Shown: in pieces, positions 35,419-44,996 of the stretch
Layout: each line of letters starts with the position of its first letter
How positions within the stretch are numbered: position 1 is the first letter of the stretch
Assembly (NCBI GenBank): GCA_016235445.1
Contig: JACRLB010000032.1
Coordinates: forward strand, 74,373-138,372
DNA length: 64,000 bases
DNA from: Chloroflexota bacterium
GTDB lineage: Bacteria > Chloroflexota > Anaerolineae > Anaerolineales > Villigracilaceae
Direction of reading: 5' to 3'
Program-made: the position numbers and the translations under genes
Notes under the pieces: model-generated
The model's database searches: none
What the model was told of the DNA's origin: nothing
The model's input: the letters and a program-made list of their open reading frames with translations, nothing else

Positions 35419-36078
35419 TTACTTCTTCTCTGCGGCTTCTTCTTCCTTCTTGCCACGCTCCACGCTAATTTCAGGAGCGGCGGCTTCAGCGCCAGGAACG
35501 GCGGCCACAGCATCTCCCGCTTCTTCCTTGGCAGAAGTGGCAACGGCAATCATTTCGTCTTCATCGTTCAAGATGCGGATATTTTCGGAAACCACCATAT
35601 CACGGACGCGAATACCGTTACCGATCTGCTGGAGCGCGGAAATATCCACGGCAATGCGTTCGGGCAGGTCGGTGGGCAAACATTCCACTTCCAACTTTTC
35701 GATGTTCTTCACCAGCACACCGTTGTAATCCTTCACGGCGCCTGAAACACCCACGAACTCGAGCCGCACCGTGGCGCGGATTTTTTCGGTGAGGTCCACA
35801 GCCAGAAAATCAACATGCGTGAGATTGCCCTTGATGAAATCGCGCTGGCGTTCGCGGACAAGCGCGGGATATTCCCTGCCATCCAACTCAATCGTGACAA
35901 GGCTGGAAGATGTCAACTTGGCCATGGCCAGGCTCGTACTGTGAGCCTCCAAAGAAATCGCAATCGGCTCCACGTGACGGCCATAAATCACAGCAGGCAG
36001 TTTCCCTGCGCGGCGCAGGGTGCTCACCTGCTTGCCGGTCACATCACGTTTGGTTGCCTTCAAAACAACTTTATCCAT
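35419..36078 (-). CDS. rplY: Ribosomal protein bL25 (CTC-type)
   Basis: A 219-residue long-form bL25. The N-terminal 5S-rRNA-binding domain has KATKRDVTGKQVSTLRRAGK and LPAVIYGRHVEPIAI. The beta-barrel CTC domain contains LVRERQRDFIKGNLTHVDFL and LVKNIEKLEVECLPTDLPE. An alanine/glutamate-rich tail ends the protein. It binds 5S rRNA in the large ribosomal subunit; the CTC extension is typical of non-enterobacterial forms. The frame is open upstream, but the ATG at 36078 has GAGGAG and starts the family homology. Confidence 0.93.
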   Translation of the reverse strand: MDKVVLKATKRDVTGKQVSTLRRAGKLPAVIYGRHVEPIAISLEAHSTSLAMAKLTSSSLVTIELDGREYPALVRERQRDFIKGNLTHVDFLAVDLTEKIRATVRLEFVGVSGAVKDYNGVLVKNIEKLEVECLPTDLPERIAVDISALQQIGNGIRVRDMVVSENIRILNDEDEMIAVATSAKEEAGDAVAAVPGAEAAAPEISVERGKKEEEAAEKK

Positions 36079-36281
36079 CTTTACTCCTCGGGCGCCTCTC
36101 ACCGCGCGAATCGCGGTTACCTTCACCCTATGAAATGAAATTCTGCAAAGCGGCCACGCCGCTGAACATTCAAATAATTTTGCACTTTGCGCAGAAAACG
36201 CGCCTCCACTGCGGAGGCGCAATTTTGACAACGGCTAGGATTTTATACGCAGGCTGGGGTTTCGTCAAGGAAAAGCCATTC

Positions 36282-36322
36282 GTCATTGCGAGGGCGATGC
36301 ACTTTCGCCCGAAGCAATCTCC
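36282..36322. repeat. Truncated copy of a GAAGCAATCTCC repeat
   Basis: It contains GTCATTGCGAGGGCG and GAAGCAATCTCC, the same core that element C5 (44653) carries in both arms. Here only about half is present, ending just before the PaiB-like gene. Confidence 0.55.
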
Positions 36323-36329
36323 AGACAGG

Positions 36330-36944
36330 TTATCCTTTACCCCGCGCCTCCCGCATCCCCTTCGCCACTCCCAGCGAATTCTCATCCCCCCGCCCCTCCA
36401 ACTCGCGGATGATATTCTCGTGATCCTCGTCATCGCGATTTTGGCTGAGTTTATACCCTGCGTCAATTCGCGTCACATCCAGCGCAAAGCCAAAGACCCC
36501 TTTCATCTCTTTTTGGACAAATTCCCCTGGCAGATTTTCCAGGCGATAGGAAGTTCCCGCCTCATGCCCCCCGACCAGTTGGCTCAACAACGAGTACAGT
36601 TCCCTCCCCTCCACAGCACGGACTCTTCCATAGACATGCACCATCATGTAATTCCAAGTCGGCACATTGACATGGCTGTACCAGCGCGGCGAAATATACG
36701 TGTGCGCGCCCTGAAAAATCAGCATCACCTCCTGCCCGCCAAAACTCCGCCACTGCGGGTTCGCACGGGACATGTGTCCTAAAATTGTGATTGCGCCATC
36801 TTCACCCGCGATGATTTCAACGGGCAAATGAGTCGCAGTCAGCTTTTCCCCATCATGGCTCACCAACGCGGGGAAACTATTCTGTTTCAGGAATTCGACG
36901 ATTTTTTCACGGTCTTCTTCGCGGTAAAGTTTTGGGGTGTACAT
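36330..36944 (-). CDS. PaiB-like FMN-binding protein
   Basis: A 204-residue protein of the FMN-binding split-barrel/PaiB family. The start MYTPKLYREEDREKI, then ATHLPVEI, GHMSRANPQWRSF, YISPRWY and VPTWNYMMVHVYGRV are the conserved family blocks. Bacillus PaiB is a regulatory partner of PaiA in protease and sporulation control, but most members are uncharacterised flavin-binding proteins. The open frame goes further upstream, but GAGGAA before the ATG at 36944 and the family start decide it. A ragged C-terminus (GRGDENSLGVAKGMREARGKG, given in part) follows the fold. Confidence 0.87.
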   Translation of the reverse strand: MYTPKLYREEDREKIVEFLKQNSFPALVSHDGEKLTATHLPVEIIAGEDGAITILGHMSRANPQWRSFGGQEVMLIFQGAHTYISPRWYSHVNVPTWNYMMVHVYGRVRAVEGRELYSLLSQLVGGHEAGTSYRLENLPGEFVQKEMKGVFGFALDVTRIDAGYKLSQNRDDEDHENIIRELEGRGDENSLGVAKGMREARGKG

Positions 36945-37073
36945 ATAATTTTCCTCGAGGGCAAAAAGTTTCGCCTCCCAATGTTTGGGATTATACTTGA
37001 AGCAAGCACGGGACAAAACGGTCTTCACGCTTAAATAAAATTCAAAGCCAGACATTCATCTAGCTTTAGATAA

Positions 37074-38390
<1,317 letters not shown>

Positions 38391-38397
38391 AAATTTG

Positions 38398-38496
38398 CTA
38401 CCGTACATTTTCCTCGTAAAAAATCCTAAAGGTCTTTCCTGCCAATCAGGAATTTGCGAAGGGAATGGAGACCTTTAGGGTTTGGATGTACGGTAG
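38398..38496. mobile_element. MITE-like palindromic element (G1)
   Basis: Perfect 11-bp ends CTACCGTACAT / ATGTACGGTAG enclose a second inverted repeat CCTAAAGGTCT / AGACCTTTAGG. A second copy of the inner part lies at 44841-44913. Confidence 0.78.
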
Positions 38497-38503
38497 AGAA
38501 AAT

Positions 38504-38544
38504 AAAAAAAGAAGCTGTTCAAAAAGTGAACAGCTTCTTTTTTT
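38504..38544. terminator. Strong bidirectional terminator (eno / PBP1C)
   Basis: A perfect 17-bp stem, AAAAAAAGAAGCTGTTC / GAACAGCTTCTTTTTTT, with a 7-nt loop lies between the convergent genes and ends in T runs on both strands. Confidence 0.92.
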
Positions 38545-38554
38545 GAAACAGCCA

Positions 38555-40936
38555 CTACTCCACCGTGATTGTTACGACATTGCTTTTTACGATCTCGCCG
38601 CTGGTGGTTACGCCTTCTGCCCAGAAGCGATGCTCGCCAATGGATAACATCCACCAGGTTTGGTATGGCGGCGCAGAGAGGGTCGCGAGGGGGATTCCGT
38701 CCACGAAGAAGGTGACTTGCGCGAGAGTGGAATCTGTCAGTGTGGATAATGCCAGTTGTTGGGCAAGCAGGTCCAGGTCAGGGGTGATGCGATAGGTTGT
38801 GTTGTCGGTGGGCGATGTGAGGATCAATCCGTCGTTTGCATTTTCATCATCCAATAAAAGCAGGCCCTGGGAGCGCGCCCACTCATGCGATTCGATGGGA
38901 ATGTCCAAAACGATTTCGCCAGTGGATGAAAGTTGATAAAAAGTATCGAAGGCCGTGGGCTGTGTGCCTGCAATGAACCATTCCGTTTTTGTGTGCGGAC
39001 AGGCCGCGGTGGGAAGCAGGCCTGAGAGGTCGCACACTTCAACTTGAATCAAGCCATCGGGCTGGATGAAAATTTTATCGGCGCGGCCTTGCAAAATGGA
39101 GCGCATGGTTTCGGCCCAGATGGGGGCCGCGCCCGTCAGCCCTGTGACATTGCGCATGGCTTGATAATTGCTGTTGCCCACCCAGACACCCACCAGCAGG
39201 TCAGGCGTGTAACCGATGGTCCAGTTGTCGTGGAAATTTGTGGTGGTGCCAGTTTTCACAGCGGCGGCGCGGTCAATTTTTAAAACGCTGTTGATGTCAA
39301 AGCCTGTGGTGCGCGCGCGGTCATCGCTGAGAATATCGGAGATGAGCCACGCCACACGCGGGTCAACGATTTGAAGTGCGGGATTGGTTTGCGGTTTATA
39401 TAAAATATTTTCACCGGCGTCGTGAATATCCAAAATAGATGTGTTACCCGTGTAACTGCCATTATTTGCAAAAGCCGCATACGCGCGCGATAACTCAAGC
39501 AAACTCATTTCGCCGCCGCCCAACGCCAGCGAGAGATCGTATTGTTGAGGCTCGTGTAAAGATTTTATGCCGAGGCGGTTTGCAAGCGCGATCACTTTTT
39601 CAATGCCGACATTTTGCAGGGTGAGCACAGCAGGTACGTTCAAGGAAGAAGCCAGCGCCTCGCGCACAGAAACGAAGCCATGCTCCCTGCTGTCATAATT
39701 TACCGGGCTATAGGGTTGCCCGTCTTTTGTTGTGAATTTCGTAGCCACATCCAAAATGGATGTGGATGCTGTGAAAGGTTGCGCGCGCGTTGGGTCGAGC
39801 GCGGCGGCGTAAATGATGGGCTTGAACGCGGAGCCTGTCTGTCTTGGCGCAGTTGCCATATTGAGCGCGCCATAGATGGATGTGTCGAAGTAATCCACAC
39901 TGCCGACCAGGGTGAGGATTTCGCCCGTCTGCGGGTGGATGACAACCAGCGCCGCATTATTGACGTTGGGGTTGATCTCGCCTTCGAAAGGTTTGAACTG
40001 CGCGATGCGCCGCTTCACGATCTCCTCGGCAAGATGCTGCATGTTCAAATCCAGCGTGGTGCGGATGATGAGGCTTTGGTTTATATTTATCGCGCCCGAC
40101 GCAAAGAGTTCGTCCAGTTGATCCTTGACCAGCCATATAAAATGCGGCGCTTCGATGGGATACGGCGCGGGGTTGTAGCTCAGCGGGGCATTTTCGGCAT
40201 CCAGCCTTTGCGTGGAGGTGATGAAACCATTTTTCTCCATCAACCCCAACACCACCCGCTGACGTTCCAGCGCAAGGTCGGGATTCGTGAACGGGTTGTA
40301 AATTCCTGGGGTTTGCGGGAGACCCGCCAGCAACGCGCACTCTGGCAAAAGCAAATCGGAAGCGGGCTTGCCAAAATAGGTTTGCGATGCGGCTTCGATT
40401 CCGTATGCCATGCCGCCGTAATAAATTTGATTGAGATACAGGGTGAGAATTTCATCTTTGGAATAAGCGCGGGTCAACTGCCACGCCAGGACGGTCTCGC
40501 GTAATTTGCGGCGCAGGGTGCGCTCGGTAACTTCATCGCCTAACAACAACGTGCGCGCCACCTGCTGGGTGATGGTGCTTCCGCCTGAAAGAGTCTCGCC
40601 GCCGCGCAGGTTGATCCACAGCGCGCGGACGATTCCCGCAACGTCCACGCCGGGGTTTTGATAGAAATTCTTGTCCTCCACTGCAATCGTCGCATCTTCC
40701 ATGCACTGCGGAATATGCTCCACTGCCAGCGGGGCATTCCGTCCGCCTTCGGTTGGGATGATCTCGTAGAGTAATCGTCCACTGCGGTCGGTGATTCTGA
40801 CGCTGGGTTGGTTTAGGTTTTCAGGCAGGGACGTGATGGAAGGCAGGTCGTGGAAAAGGTAAATAAGGAATGCAGTGAGCAGGGAGATTGCAAGTAACAA
40901 GAAACGAGTCAACCTGGATTTCAGCAAAGTAAGCAT
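38555..40936 (-). CDS. pbpC: Penicillin-binding protein 1C (bifunctional)
   Basis: A 793-residue class A PBP that polymerises and cross-links peptidoglycan outside the membrane. It has one N-terminal helix (about 10-30), a glycosyltransferase domain (GT51) with AVEDKNFYQNPG and TITQQVARTLLLG, and a transpeptidase domain with the serine motif QTGSAFK, the second motif ASSLNVP and the third motif KTGTTTNF. A C-terminal PBP1C-type domain has beta-strand segments (VCDLSGLLPTAACP). The C-terminal extension distinguishes it from PBP1A. It is single in this window and convergent with eno. Confidence 0.93.
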   Translation of the reverse strand: MLTLLKSRLTRFLLLAISLLTAFLIYLFHDLPSITSLPENLNQPSVRITDRSGRLLYEIIPTEGGRNAPLAVEHIPQCMEDATIAVEDKNFYQNPGVDVAGIVRALWINLRGGETLSGGSTITQQVARTLLLGDEVTERTLRRKLRETVLAWQLTRAYSKDEILTLYLNQIYYGGMAYGIEAASQTYFGKPASDLLLPECALLAGLPQTPGIYNPFTNPDLALERQRVVLGLMEKNGFITSTQRLDAENAPLSYNPAPYPIEAPHFIWLVKDQLDELFASGAININQSLIIRTTLDLNMQHLAEEIVKRRIAQFKPFEGEINPNVNNAALVVIHPQTGEILTLVGSVDYFDTSIYGALNMATAPRQTGSAFKPIIYAAALDPTRAQPFTASTSILDVATKFTTKDGQPYSPVNYDSREHGFVSVREALASSLNVPAVLTLQNVGIEKVIALANRLGIKSLHEPQQYDLSLALGGGEMSLLELSRAYAAFANNGSYTGNTSILDIHDAGENILYKPQTNPALQIVDPRVAWLISDILSDDRARTTGFDINSVLKIDRAAAVKTGTTTNFHDNWTIGYTPDLLVGVWVGNSNYQAMRNVTGLTGAAPIWAETMRSILQGRADKIFIQPDGLIQVEVCDLSGLLPTAACPHTKTEWFIAGTQPTAFDTFYQLSSTGEIVLDIPIESHEWARSQGLLLLDDENANDGLILTSPTDNTTYRITPDLDLLAQQLALSTLTDSTLAQVTFFVDGIPLATLSAPPYQTWWMLSIGEHRFWAEGVTTSGEIVKSNVVTITVE

Positions 40937-41032
40937 AGCGCAATTATATGTCTTTATTGACAGTGCTATAATCGCCGAGTAAAAGGTTGTTTCTTAACTC
41001 TTTTTTAGGACACGGACAGCACGGAGTAGTTC

Positions 41033-41327
41033 GACAATGTCACATTTCAAAACCGTTTACCACAAAGTCCACAAAGGGGCACAAAGGAGAGCAAAGTGCT
41101 AAAACCAAAGCAGGACTTACGCAAGACGCTCCCTCATACCCTAACGGGCACTTTCCCAAACCCTTCCCCCGAAGGGGAAGGGCTAGGGTGAGGGCGAGTC
41201 GTCTTGCGTAAGTCATACAAAGGTTTCCTTCGTGTTACTCACCTGCACTGCAACAAACTCAGTGCGGTTCAAGTATCGTGCCCTTTGTGGTTTTGTACTT
41301 TGGTCTCAGTCTTAATGTAACATTGTC
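41033..41327. mobile_element. MITE-like element A2 with direct-repeat flanks
   Basis: Ends GACAATGTCACATT and AATGTAACATTGTC. The direct repeat AGTAGTT flanks both ends, consistent with a target-site duplication. The 42-bp hairpin module is at 41239-41280. The element is interrupted by C1 at 41114-41214; without it, its length would be 194 bp. Confidence 0.83.
41114..41214. mobile_element. MITE-like element C1 inside A2
   Basis: A 101-bp element with perfect 15-bp inverted ends GACTTACGCAAGACG / CGTCTTGCGTAAGTC. The core contains CCCTCATACCCTAACGGGCA and CTTCCCCCGAAGGGGAAGG, nearly the same as in C2. It is absent from copies A1 and A3. Confidence 0.87.
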
Positions 41328-41426
41328 AAAGTAGTTACAAAAAAAAAGCCGCCCTTCTCCGCAGGCGAAGCGTCCGTAACATCCGTGTACAAAAAAGAAA
41401 GAGATAAGGATACAAAGGAACATAAA

Positions 41427-42749
41427 ATGGAAACCAGCCAATCACAACTATACAACCGCCCTGAAGAAATCCTGCAAAAGCTGATTCAATTCGACACCAC
41501 CAACCCGCCGGGAAATGAAGCGGAATGTATCACCTACATTCGACGGTTGTTATCCGATGCGGGCATCGAATCTGCCATTTTGGAAAAGACACCCAACCGT
41601 CCCAACCTGATTGCGCGTATTAAGGGAACAGGCAAGGCCGCGCCGATTCTGCTGCACGGCCATGTGGATGTGGTTACGGCTGAAAACCAGAAATGGGATC
41701 ATCCGCCGTTCGAGGGCAAACTGGTGGATGGCTTTATTTGGGGCCGCGGCGCACTGGACATGAAAGGCGGCGTGGCGATGATGCTTTCCGCGTTCCTGCG
41801 CGCAAAAGCCGAAGGGTGGCAACTGCCCGGGGATGTCGTGCTGGCAATTGTCAGCGATGAAGAGGCGGGCGGGGATGTTGGAGCAAAATTCCTCGTGGAA
41901 GAACATCCAGAATTATTCAAGGATATTCGTTACGCCATCGGTGAGTTTGGCGGGTTCACATTGCAGGTTGGCAAAAAGCGTTTTTATCCGATCATGATCT
42001 CGGAGAAACAAATCTGTTGGATGAAGGCAACGGTGCGCGGGCAGGGCGGGCATGGCTCGATGCCTGTGCGCGGCGGCGCGATGGCGCGGCTCTCGAAACT
42101 GCTCAGGCAGTTGGATGAAAACGATACGCCTGTGCATGTCACTCCCCCGGCGCGCATGATGGTTGAGGCAATGGCTTCGGCGCTTGGCGGCGCGCAAGGG
42201 TTGCTGTTTGGAAAGTTGAACAACCCTGCGATGACAAAGTCTATTTTAAATTTGCTTGGCGCGCGCGGACAAGTTTTTTATCCGCTGTTTCACAACACGG
42301 TCAGCCCCACAATTTTGCATGGCAGTAACAAGGTGAATGTGATTCCAGGGGAAATCACTGTTGAGTTGGATGGCCGCCTGCTGCCAGGATTCAAGCCAGA
42401 GGATATGATCCGTGAGTTGCGCCCAATTATCGGAAACGATGTCGAGCTTGAAGCGCTCCGTTTTGATGAAGGCCCATCCGAACCAGATATGGGATTGTTC
42501 GACACCCTTGCGGGAATCCTGCGCGAAGCTGACCCTGATGGAGTTCCGGTCCCGCTCCTTTTGAGCGGCGTCACAGACGGACGGTTTTTCTCCCGCCTCG
42601 GCATTCAAACCTACGGCTACCTGCCGATGGCCCTGCCCGAAGATTTCAACTTCTCAGGCACGATCCATGCGGCGAATGAACGCGTCCCTGCGGCGGCGAT
42701 TGGGTTCGGGGCGAATGCAATTTACAAGGCGCTGCAAAGATTTGGATAA
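41427..42749 (+). CDS. M20 family metallopeptidase (ArgE/DapE/ACY1-like)
   Basis: A 440-residue zinc peptidase/amidohydrolase. Metal ligands sit in LLHGHVDVV, WGRGALDMKGG and VSDEEAGGD; the catalytic glutamate is the first of the EE pair. A dimerisation insert follows (about 190-300, with GQGGHGSMPVRGGAM). It probably removes acyl or peptide groups from amino-acid derivatives; the substrate is unknown. The frame starts 14 codons earlier in element D2, but AAAGGAA before the ATG at 41427 marks the start, and that sequence derives from the right end of D2. Confidence 0.88.
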   Translation: METSQSQLYNRPEEILQKLIQFDTTNPPGNEAECITYIRRLLSDAGIESAILEKTPNRPNLIARIKGTGKAAPILLHGHVDVVTAENQKWDHPPFEGKLVDGFIWGRGALDMKGGVAMMLSAFLRAKAEGWQLPGDVVLAIVSDEEAGGDVGAKFLVEEHPELFKDIRYAIGEFGGFTLQVGKKRFYPIMISEKQICWMKATVRGQGGHGSMPVRGGAMARLSKLLRQLDENDTPVHVTPPARMMVEAMASALGGAQGLLFGKLNNPAMTKSILNLLGARGQVFYPLFHNTVSPTILHGSNKVNVIPGEITVELDGRLLPGFKPEDMIRELRPIIGNDVELEALRFDEGPSEPDMGLFDTLAGILREADPDGVPVPLLLSGVTDGRFFSRLGIQTYGYLPMALPEDFNFSGTIHAANERVPAAAIGFGANAIYKALQRFG

Positions 42750-42778
42750 GGCGATGGCTCATAAAAAAAATTCCAATA

Positions 42779-42938
42779 TAAGAGATATTATCTGAAATTA
42801 AAATGGGACGCTGAAAAACGCAGACCAACGCAGATTTTTTTGAAGCATCGCGAGAAAAAAACAGTCCAATCAGCGTTTTCAGCGCGCTTCGCGGTCAGCG
42901 TCCAAAAACGTTCTCGGCTTATTACGGATAAAGTCTAA
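42779..42938. mobile_element. MITE-like element (B3)
   Basis: A 160-bp element with family B ends: (TA)AGAGATATTATCTGAAATTAA on the left and TTATTACGGATAAAGTCTAA on the right. The core is a long palindrome nearly identical, in inverse orientation, to E1 at 54397-54485. Its last two bases form the start of the AAGGAG ribosome-binding site of the next gene. Confidence 0.72.
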
Positions 42939-42948
42939 GGAGTTCAAC

Positions 42949-44646
42949 ATGACCGACTACGACGCAATTATCATCGGTTCGGGCGCGGGAGGGTTGACCG
43001 CCGCTGTCGCATTGGCGCAGGCGGGGAAGAAGGTTCTCGTGCTCGAACAGCACGACCGTCCAGGCGGGTGGACACATTCGTTCACGTTGAATGGCTATCG
43101 CTTTAGCCCAGGCGTGCATTACATCGGTTCGCTGGAGGAGGGCGGCGGATTGCGTCGGATTTATGATGGGTTGGGAGTGTCGCAGGATTTGACGTTCATC
43201 GAGTTGAATCCCGATGGGTACGATCATATTTTTATCGGTGACAAGCGTGTGGACTTTCCGAAGGGCAGGGAAAATTTAATTGAACGGCTGAAGGGACATT
43301 TTCCGCACGAGGCGCAGGGAATCGATTCGTACTTCGCGGATTTGACTGGGATGATCGAAGGACTGCGTCGCATTGGGAATTTGTCGAATCCAATACAAGC
43401 CGCGAAGGGCGCGGGGAACGTCCTGAAATGGATGCGCGCTACGGGCGCGGATCTCATCAACGCGCATATCAGCGACCCCGTGTTGCGCGGCGTGCTGGCA
43501 GGTCAATCGGGCGACCACGGACTGCCGCCCTCGCAGGTCTCGGCGTTCATGCACGCGGGCATCACCGAACATTATTTCAACGGCGCCTACTATCCAATGG
43601 GCGGGGCGTTCACGTTGCCGCGCGCATTTGTCAGGGGGCTGAAACGCGCGGGTGGGCAGATCAGGCTACAGTCACGCGTGAAGCGGATGCTCATCGAAGG
43701 GAAGAAAGTCATCGGCGTCGAATTGGATTCGGGGGAAGAAATCCGCGCGGGCGTCGTCGTCTCCAATGCGGATCCCGAAGTGACCTTTGGCAAGTTGATC
43801 GGACGCGAGCATCTTTCGTCTAAATTACAGCGGAAAATTGATTCGGTTAAATATTCGACGTCGTGCCTGAGTTTATTTTTTGCGACGGATATGGATTTGC
43901 GCGCCGAGGGACTCGACTCGGGAAACATGTGGTACTACGATCACGCCGACGTGGACAAGATTTACGCAGACGGGCTGACAGACGCGCTGTTGCGGGACAC
44001 CACACCTGCGGTGGGTGCAGGTGAGACGCCGCCTGGGATGTTCCTGACCGTGACGACGTTGAAAGACCCGTCGGGTTTCGACAGGCTCAACCAACAGCGG
44101 GCGACGGCGGGACATCATACCTGCGAGTCGTTCGCGTTCGTGGGCTATGAGGCGTTCGAGAAATGGGCGCAGACGAAATATGGTGAACGTTCCGTTGACT
44201 ACTCAGCAATGAAAGAAGACCTGGCGTGGCGCATGGTGCGCGGACTGGAGAAGCGCATCCCTGGGTTGAGCAAGCACATCGTGTATTACAGTCTCGGCAC
44301 GCCGCTGACGAATGAACATTATCTCAACGCGACGCGCGGAAATTTATACGGCATCGAAAAAAGCCCGTCGCAGGTAGGACCGTTTGCCTTTTCCCCGCGC
44401 ACAGAATTTGACGGATTATTTTTATGCGGCGCGAGCACGCTCAGTCACGGCGTGGCGGGCGTGACCCAATCGGGAATCGACGCGGCCAAGGCGGCGCTCA
44501 ACTGTCGCACTCGCGATATTCTTGTTCAGAACGGCGCGAGCCTGACGTTTTTGCCGTCGGAGGATGTATCCGCTTGGCCTGAGAATTTGAGGAGGAAGAT
44601 GGAACGCGGGGAGGTAGCGAGGGATGATGAGGAGAGGGAAGTGTAA
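42949..44646 (+). CDS. CrtI/retinol-saturase-like FAD oxidoreductase
   Basis: A 565-residue FAD/NAD(P)-binding protein of the phytoene desaturase/all-trans-retinol 13,14-reductase superfamily. The N-terminal dinucleotide fold is IIGSGAGGLTAAVALAQAG, followed by EQHDRPGGWTHSF. The C-terminal FAD motif is GLFLCGASTLSHGVAGVTQSG. It would oxidise or isomerise a polyene or lipid substrate; there is no other carotenoid gene nearby, so the substrate is open. AAGGAG precedes the ATG by 6 nt. It lies between elements B3 and C5. Confidence 0.85.
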   Translation: MTDYDAIIIGSGAGGLTAAVALAQAGKKVLVLEQHDRPGGWTHSFTLNGYRFSPGVHYIGSLEEGGGLRRIYDGLGVSQDLTFIELNPDGYDHIFIGDKRVDFPKGRENLIERLKGHFPHEAQGIDSYFADLTGMIEGLRRIGNLSNPIQAAKGAGNVLKWMRATGADLINAHISDPVLRGVLAGQSGDHGLPPSQVSAFMHAGITEHYFNGAYYPMGGAFTLPRAFVRGLKRAGGQIRLQSRVKRMLIEGKKVIGVELDSGEEIRAGVVVSNADPEVTFGKLIGREHLSSKLQRKIDSVKYSTSCLSLFFATDMDLRAEGLDSGNMWYYDHADVDKIYADGLTDALLRDTTPAVGAGETPPGMFLTVTTLKDPSGFDRLNQQRATAGHHTCESFAFVGYEAFEKWAQTKYGERSVDYSAMKEDLAWRMVRGLEKRIPGLSKHIVYYSLGTPLTNEHYLNATRGNLYGIEKSPSQVGPFAFSPRTEFDGLFLCGASTLSHGVAGVTQSGIDAAKAALNCRTRDILVQNGASLTFLPSEDVSAWPENLRRKMERGEVARDDEEREV

Positions 44647-44652
44647 TAAATA

Positions 44653-44806
44653 ACTGATGTTACGCACTTTACCTAAAAGTTGATGTCGTTGCGAGCCGCG
44701 CTCTTGGTTTTCGCGGCGAAGCAATCTCCTAGTCGGCAGGGGGATTGCTTCGGACAAAGAACAAGGGCGTCCTCGCAAAGACATGCCGCTACTGCGTAAC
44801 ATCAGT
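44653..44806. mobile_element. MITE-like element (C5)
   Basis: A 154-bp element with perfect 14-bp ends ACTGATGTTACGCA / TGCGTAACATCAGT. The core holds the inverted pairs GTTGCGAG / CTCGCAA and GAAGCAATCTCC / GGGGATTGCTTC, a core type also seen at 36282-36322. It fills the first half of the 350-bp gap. Confidence 0.8.
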
Positions 44807-44840
44807 AAATAAACCTCTTCAAAACCTTTACAACAATTCC

Positions 44841-44913
44841 CTTATCGTACATGCAAGCCCTAAAGGTCTGTTTTCCCTTCGTAAATTCCCGACTAACGAG
44901 AAAGACCTTTAGG
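44841..44913. repeat. Second copy of the G-type repeat (G2)
   Basis: It has CGTACAT, then CCCTAAAGGTCT (44858-44869) and AGACCTTTAGG (44903-44913), as in G1. The right outer end is lost. The remaining 44914-44986 is AT-rich leader with no recognised signal besides the GGAGG of the next gene. Confidence 0.65.
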
Positions 44914-44996
44914 TTTTTTACAAAAGAAACAGATGGCAGATTCATAGGTTACACTTGTGCTTTACGTATTGCAATGACAAATAATTGGAGGTCATG

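Larger units (their letters stand above)
40987..41421. mobile_element. MITE-like element D2, disrupted by A2
   Basis: The left end TTGTTTCTTAACTCTTTTTT and the right arm GTACAAAAAAGAAAGAGATAAG correspond to element D1 at 54505-54656, but A2 interrupts the copy. Joining the flanks of A2 restores the D1 layout. The right end, degenerate, runs into the ribosome-binding site of the M20 gene. The 490-bp gap before that gene is made almost wholly of D2, A2 and C1. Confidence 0.7.

Noticed and set aside
35910-36782. 290-codon plus-strand open frame
   Set aside because: It overlaps rplY and the PaiB-like gene on the opposite strand and has no recognisable protein features.
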